Positions 57,451 through 64,000 of a stretch of 64,000 nt of DNA are shown one piece after another. How positions within the stretch are numbered: the stretch's first letter is position 1; each line of letters opens with the position of its first letter. The notes under the pieces were generated by a model that saw only the letters and a program-made list of their open reading frames with translations, had not been told where the DNA came from and did no database searches. This DNA comes from Diospyros lotus (lineage: Eukaryota; Streptophyta; Magnoliopsida; Ericales; Ebenaceae), in assembly GCF_014633365.1 (NCBI RefSeq), contig NC_068341.1:7626001-7690000 (forward strand). The letters run 5' to 3'. The position numbers were made by a program, and so were the translations under genes.

Positions 57451-60400
57451 TTAATTATTGGGGCTGGGCTGGGGGCGTGTCTGGACAATGTACACATCTT
57501 TGCCAACCACGCATCCTTCAACATCCTGAGGGCAGCCAAAGTTGCGCTCAAGGAAGGAACCTACGGCGCACAGACGCTGCCCAATCTGCTGCCGGAAAAT
57601 TGGGTCCACCGTCAACGGTTTTTTGCTATAGTCTACAGTCAAATGGATAACTTGTCCATCGGCCGGGCCCCCACCGCGCACCACTAACTCCTCGCTGAAA
57701 TTCGCAAAAGCCAATGTGCGTACCCGCCCATTAAACTTTCCACAGGATAAACGCCAGGGCGTGCCTCGCGTGCCTGAAGCTAGAGTTTCGCCAAGTCCAG
57801 AAGCGATCTCTGCTTCCACTGAACAATGATCATTGTCTGTTGGGCTGAGTGTGTGAAGCACAAAGGATAGATCCGGTGAAAGCATCTCTTGCACCAGCAC
57901 AGCCATTGCAGCCTCCTTCTGAGGGACCCCAGCAGTTCTGCGGCTTAAAACTGCTCTGCGAGTGTACAGCGAAGCCCACACTTGACAAACAGCATTTCTA
58001 AAAGTCGTTGGATCTGAGAGGCCCACATTAGGAATTGATTCATAGAGGCCAGCAGCCGACATACCGGCCAAGTCCTCCACATTAGCACTTGAACGGACAA
58101 TTAGACGTGAACTTCCAGTAAATATTTTCCCCAAGACTTCAATGATGCCTATTGGGAGCTGTAGGGAAGAAATAAGTCCCCGGAGTTGATGACATAGATT
58201 GTCAAGTTCTCCATCATCCATTTGGGCTGATTCAATCTTTTCCACAAGAGACGTGAAGGGCTCCATGGAGTTGCTCTGTTCCAATGCCAACTCCATAGAG
58301 CCGAAAGGTATTACCGCCCCCGCAGGGACATTAAATGAAGCTGGTACTCCATGGTCATTGCAAACTGCCATACCAAAAATCAACAATCAGAAGTAGTTAA
58401 AAATCACATTCGTAGATGCAACGATATATATTTTCCTACTACAGCAGTGTAGCCAGCTTAGAAATCTAGTCAACACATTATGCTGCTAATCACACCGTTT
58501 CCTGTTTTCCCCCACTCTTAAGTGGTACGAGTTATCTTATCGTGTACAAGAAAAGAAAAAAACCAAGAATAAATAGGTCAACAAAAGAAAAAATTAGAAA
58601 AAGAATAGAATAATTTGAATAAAATAAAAAAGATTGCATAAAGAATAGAATAACATAGAAAAAGTTTACATAGAAGGGCAACTGGAACATCTACTATAGA
58701 AATATTAAAAAGTTGGAATTTGAAGACTGTGAAGGACAGCAAAGATCAAGTCATTACTTAAATGAAAATCACTAGATTAACAGAAATTAACTTGTACTCC
58801 TCAGTAACATAGGGAATACTTTTCTTCTGGTTGAGGGGCATCCACTTGAGGAGTTTTGGTTTACAACTGCAAACCAATCAGAAGCATTTTCTAGTAATCA
58901 AGGTTCAAATATTATTTCCATGAAACCCAGTTGTAAAGTCTTGTAGATTTATTGTAATTGTGTTGGCATATTCTTGAGACAAAATATACTAGTTTACTTT
59001 AATTGTTTCAGCTATACTTATAATCTTAAATTTTTAGCCAAGAATGACCACATTGAGATAGTAGTTAACAACCAAATATTACATCAGACAAGCAAAGATC
59101 TTAAATTCAAACCTCACCACCAGCGTAATATTTGAATAGTTGCCTTATTTGCCATGGTAATGCAGTATTTATTCATTGTTTCAGCAGATTAGGATAAAGA
59201 AGAAAATACCACCACCACCAAACCTTAATCCCATTAGGAATGGTGTCGGCTACACAGATTCTGACTCGCCCATTATATAAAAGTAAGTTCGTAGTATGTA
59301 CATTTTTCACCAGAAATGCATCTAGAGGACATGCATTTTAGCAGTCCTCCAGCATGAAAGTGCTTTGAAGAAAATGATGACCAAGAGGACACATATTTCC
59401 TTGTACCTAAATTAATGTTTTAGCCCTTGGAAACTATAACTATGTAGCACATATTTCAATACAGAACAAGAAAACATTCAAAATTTCCAACATAGATTTA
59501 AAATAGAAAACTCAATTTCAGGAGGCAGTGGTATCAAATACTGAAGTTAACACGATTATCAAAATAAAGAAAAAAAAAATACTGAAGCTAATATAAATAA
59601 CCATGAAAGGGGCTAAAACTGTACACACCCATCCACGTGCACACAGAAAACTCAAAACTATACCGAGTCTTCTTTGAATTAGCTACCTTTATCAGAAACT
59701 GCTGCAAGAGAAGCTAATTGACCACAAGCAGCAGCTTTTGCACCAGAAGTTTGCACAACTGCATCACCAAGCAATATAACATCTCTAGCAGGAACGATCT
59801 GGATGAAAAGTTTCTTTAACAAGGTGAAGTTTTTAAAAGATGGTTGAAAGCCAGATGAATCTTAATGCAGCAGAAAAGAGTCAGTACACAATGAATTAAT
59901 ACCTGAATAGAGTGAGGGGTTTCGACAGGAGACCAAGATGAATTATTTTCTCCTGGGCTTGCAGTCATGGTTATCTCTTCACTTAAATGATTCTTTACAG
60001 GAAAATCACCAGTGCTACTATCCAAAAAGGATGGAATTATATTAACTCCAGTCGAGGAAGCTTCTAATCTGAAAATAAATTAATAAATAGATAATAAATA
60101 TTAACACAAAAACTAAGAACATAAAAGGACCTGCTAAGAATATACCACAGTAGTTGGCAATTCAATCATGCTAAGGAACCTTATCAAGACTTGTGTAGGA
60201 GAAAGCTAATTCTACAAAAGTAAGGTCCAAAAGATAACCTCACATATTTTCCCTCGAGCTTCTTTACATCAACAATTTTATCATCATCTTCACATGTCAC
60301 AAAAACAACCTTCTCCTGCAAATTAAGAGTAACAGTCACTTTACTGAATTTGTTATCACGTGAAAACAGGACATCTAAGAGGATAACCTATAACAATATA

Positions 60401-63400
60401 ATGCACCTGTCGAGCTCTAACACCAAGATGAGATAAGTGAGGCAGCTCCTGCAGAAGCACAACTCCAGCTATGTTACCACCAGCACCTGTTACCTGAAAA
60501 GCACAAAGTAGTGAAAATTAATCTCTTTTGAAGTTGCAATGCACAACAATTAATAAGTTATAGACATGGAGATAACATATACAACCTCTTCATCTCCATC
60601 AGCTTTGCTAACCACAAGAATAACAGGTCCTGTTACAGATGATGGCAGCATCCCAGGGCCAATGCTCTGAACCTGAACATGTCAATGCAATGTCGATTAA
60701 GCTAAATGTGTTTTCACCCAAGTTCATCAAGCCAAATGCACCTCATATATCTTCAGAAACTTTCTCATTTCTTGATATGAATCCTTGCAATAGAAAGTAA
60801 TGATCCAAGTAATTTTCTAAAAGAATAGTATAGGTTAATAGATAGCCAAGCAATTAGTAGTACTTGTTTCAGGAAAGAAAAGAAAAAACAAAAGATCAAA
60901 ATGTAAGTTTTCCTTGTCACAGATTCACAGCATCTCAAATTTATCAAAATTGGAGAGAGAAGATAAGAGTGTTAAAGAAAAAGAAACATTCTGAGGCATT
61001 CCAAGTTCAAGATTGTGATTGAATGGGTGATGCAGGTACATCCTAGTTGATACAAATGCAAGTCAGAAGCACATAATTTACAAGGTCATTACGAATATAA
61101 ATCCATATAAAGAAGCCCCAGTTATCATTGCATAAAAACTCACAAATCAGCCAGTGTACTGCTGAACACATCTGTTAAGAAGATGTAAGACCAAAATAAA
61201 TAAAACAAAGGAGGGTTTGCTAGGACTCATACAAGACAATTGACCATACAGAAATATATTCTTACTTGGAAGCATTGAGCCTTACAGCACGAACAAATTT
61301 GGACATACCTCTGCCTAGTTACAAGCAATGCATGTTTCCTCCGATTTATAGGAAACTGATACTATCTTTTATGCACATGCACCAGCCCATTAGCATATTA
61401 GCATTAGCTCTAATGTCATTTTTTTTTTCTTTTGGAAAAAACAGATCTTCATTCTATTTCTATTGGCCTATAACCAATGCTCCATATATAGTCACAAAGA
61501 AAATAGTCCTCGTTTATCTTTTCCATCATCAGCCTTCCAGCGCACACACTAGATGGATAGAGAGAGAGAGAGAATTACCTTTTACTATTTTTTCATTCAA
61601 ATACAAATTAGGGAGGAAGGTAGGACTATTACTCTGAATTTTCATTTTCTTTTTATTTCTGGTTCAATATTATTTTTTATGCGTTATCCAAAAATTAAAC
61701 TGAAATTACCTGTACTAGGATTCCTGAAGCAGCTCCTGGAACAAGAACATCCCAGCCTTGAGAACCAACTGAAGTTCTAACAGCTTTTAGGAGAAGGCTA
61801 CAAAGTTTTGAGACCTGAAAAATAACACTGACATTTAACAGGTTGTCAGACGACAGTAGTAATTGATAATCAGATATCCAAATTTATGGTCATTAGAACA
61901 GCATCAGAAGTTAGATTTCTGTTTACACTCGCAGATAAGTCATAAATGTAATTAAAACAGAAAAAGCCAGAACACAAAGTTTCTGCACTGCAGAGTTTGG
62001 GAAATGTCAGAAACACATAGCGTTCCCTCCCATATGAAAACGCTATATTTGAACCATGACCCCTAAGTTGCAATGACGCAACCTCTACCACTGCTCTAGA
62101 ACTATCTTTAAAAATTCAATTACGAAAATATAAAATCACCATACCCAGCACGGATCTCAGCTTCAGTATATGTTCTGACACTATGCTCAGGAATTCCAAA
62201 AGCCTTACCTAGGACCTGCAAGATCCAGGAAGAATTTCATATAAAAACCCAAAACACTACTAGACACTTCACCATGGAGGACTAGGACTGAGAAAGACAC
62301 GAGATTTTATATTTACAAGGCCGATAAGGACTTGAAAAGGTTCATCAATCCATGTATTATATTAAAATTCCAAGATATCTAAATCAAGAAGATTTTCTTA
62401 TTTTGGGTTTTAGGGATGTTAGAAGAAGGATTCAGATTCTACAGGATATGTATATCATGAAAGAACTACCTCAAAAAAACAGTCTGTAGAACCTTATAAG
62501 CCCCAAAAAAATATAGAAGGGGAATTAAAGTTGACCATTTGGAAGAGTCAATAGCATTTTTTGTGTTCTTTTTTTTTCCCTCCTACATCACATCACCAAG
62601 AAGGTTATGCCGCAAGAAAATGAAATTTTATCTAAAATCCATAATAAAAACATCCAGTGATTTTTACACAGGCTATCAGCTACTTAACACAACCCTATCC
62701 ATTCATCCAAGCTTGAAACTGGCTGTAATAAGCAGTAACTTTCTATTGAGCTTTATGTTGGGCCAGCTAGATAAAAGGACTCAATTTAGCTGTTTCCAAG
62801 AATTCAGATTAAGTCTTGTCATATTGAGTTGAAATCTTGAACACAGAATAACATATATTCTAATAACAAATCAAAAGAAAAGGAGAACGAAAACAAGATA
62901 AAGAGAGGACAAAAAGGAACAAAGAAATCATACCTCAACTTTTGGAGGGAATATTTGCAGAAGTGCCTCAGAGTACTCTTCAGTCAGCCTCCTAGATCTA
63001 TCAAGGGTTGCTTTGAGCCGTAATGCCCAAATCATCTTTCCATCTTCATTGCCTTTGCAAAGTAAATGAAAAGATGTTTAAGAAGCATTACCAAATTCAT
63101 CAGAGATGCTACTAAAAGAATTAATAAAGATTAGCAGGATACCTTCACGTTCCAAGAGACCTTTTTGCTTCCATGCAAGAAGCTCATTTCGAATTGCTCT
63201 GCACTCTTCTGGTCTCCAACCTGACAGCGCTAGCTGATGAATGCCACTGGTAAGAGCACTGAGTGGATCATTCCAACTGCTTACACTCTTGGACTCTGCA
63301 TTCTCTGCAAGCCAACAAGCTCCTCCAACAGCTTCAATAGCATTGAGAAACCTGTACAGATTAATAAATCCAAAGTGCATGAACCCGATATATATCCCCA

Positions 63401-63790
63401 AGATAGGTATTATGCATTGGCATTTTTGTTGGAATTGATCATGACATAAGGAATATATCAGGCGATATGCATGAAGCCCATCTGCTACAATGTTTCTCCT
63501 TGTTTGTATTGAGAACTGATTCAATTGAGACATTAATGAATTAAAATATCCAAGTGATACCCTTCTGAATGATAGTCATTCTTCGTCATCCTTTTGAACA
63601 ATTCCCCCTCCAAGGCAATTGATGCATTAATGACAAATCCCACTATAGGAAGCTTTTGTTTTTCTGTTTTTTTTTTGGGAGGGGTGGGGGATAAGTAACT
63701 GTAATATAGGAAGTTTTCCCGTTATAAAAGCACACCTTGAAAGCATCTCCAAATTGAAATAAAGCACTAATAGCTCTTGGGTCCATAGTT
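57451..63790 (-). CDS. PWD: phosphoglucan, water dikinase, C-terminal part (partial)
   Basis: At least ten exons on the minus strand keep one frame: 63351-63143, 63052-62934, 62215-62145, 61827-61710, 60672-60586, 60493-60407, 60315-60239, 60068-59903, 59798-59687 and 58364-57451. They encode 652 residues to the stop. A further exon ending at 63736 ([12 protein letters not shown]) is likely. The sequence includes [30 protein letters not shown], the phosphohistidine segment [17 protein letters not shown] (the His of LSH is the expected phosphorylated residue), [18 protein letters not shown], and the nucleotide-binding C-terminus ([53 protein letters not shown]). PWD moves the beta-phosphate of ATP to glucosyl C-3 of pre-phosphorylated starch in plastids. 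The carbohydrate-binding N-terminus lies beyond the right edge. The last exon (304 codons) is intact. Confidence 0.93.
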
Positions 63791-64000
63791 TTTAATTATA
63801 TTGGTAATTCATCTGTCAAGCATAAGATCCTACAACCCAATGCACATCCAAGATCTGATCCATTTTATATCATAGCCCCAGTTGATCTTGCTCTGACATC
63901 ATCATCATTGAAAAATGGGCAGTGCTACTTTGCCCGAGAGATTGGCAGAAGGGGTTACCTAAGGGAAAAAAAATACCAAAATGCCCTCGCCCACTTTGCA
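63791..64000. other. right edge of the window, probable PWD intron
   Basis: No exon with recognisable similarity was seen in this last stretch. The exact acceptor of the preceding PWD exon could not be fixed: the frame is closed by a TAA just upstream of KLWTQELL, and only weak AG sites are present. Confidence 0.4.

Overview
This window is nuclear DNA from a flowering plant, most likely a eudicot. The genes have spliceosomal introns with AT-rich sequence between exons, and plant-type proteins are present (a chloroplast S1-domain protein, an oil-body-associated protein, a MACPF cell-death regulator and a phosphoglucan water dikinase). Ty1/copia and hAT transposons fill much of the space. No CRISPR array, operon, rRNA or tRNA gene was seen.

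Layout. (1) 1-7.5 kb: two degenerate copia elements on the minus strand; the younger (1-4085) seems to sit inside the older (4086 to about 7490). (2) 9167-9817: last exon of a DNA topoisomerase 3-beta gene (+), with C-terminal zinc fingers and an RGG tail; its other exons are not visible. (3) 11000-23478: a ten-exon gene (+) for a plastid-type two-S1-domain RNA-binding protein (SRRP1-like), with an antisense copia element (14072-19153) in intron 3. (4) 24354-25327: a three-exon oil-body-associated protein gene (-), with G-box/ABRE and RY-type motifs. (5) 27340-56629: a seven-exon MACPF gene (CAD1/NSL1 family, +) whose first intron is 25.4 kb long. (6) 57451-beyond 63736: the C-terminal half of phosphoglucan, water dikinase (PWD/GWD3, -), running off the right edge.

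The most unusual structure lies in MACPF intron 1. A copia element (30159-51838) carries an 18.7-kb palindrome (31849-50573). The palindrome consists of two near-identical copies of the same about 6.7-kb hAT half-element, facing each other tail to tail around a spacer of about 0.19 kb. The left arm is interrupted by a younger copia element (35618-40713) with a perfect 5-bp target duplication, and the right arm still shows the empty site. The palindrome has no target-site duplication, and about 2 kb of the host copia pol is missing at the insertion. Transcription of the MACPF gene would read through both arms and could make a long transposase hairpin RNA, similar in layout to the Mu killer locus of maize.

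No metabolic or operon-like link between the host genes is visible. MACPF and PWD are convergent, as are SRRP1 and OBAP; OBAP and MACPF are divergent across about 2 kb. Exon coordinates were worked out by hand from splice sites, reading phase and recalled family similarity; no database search was run.
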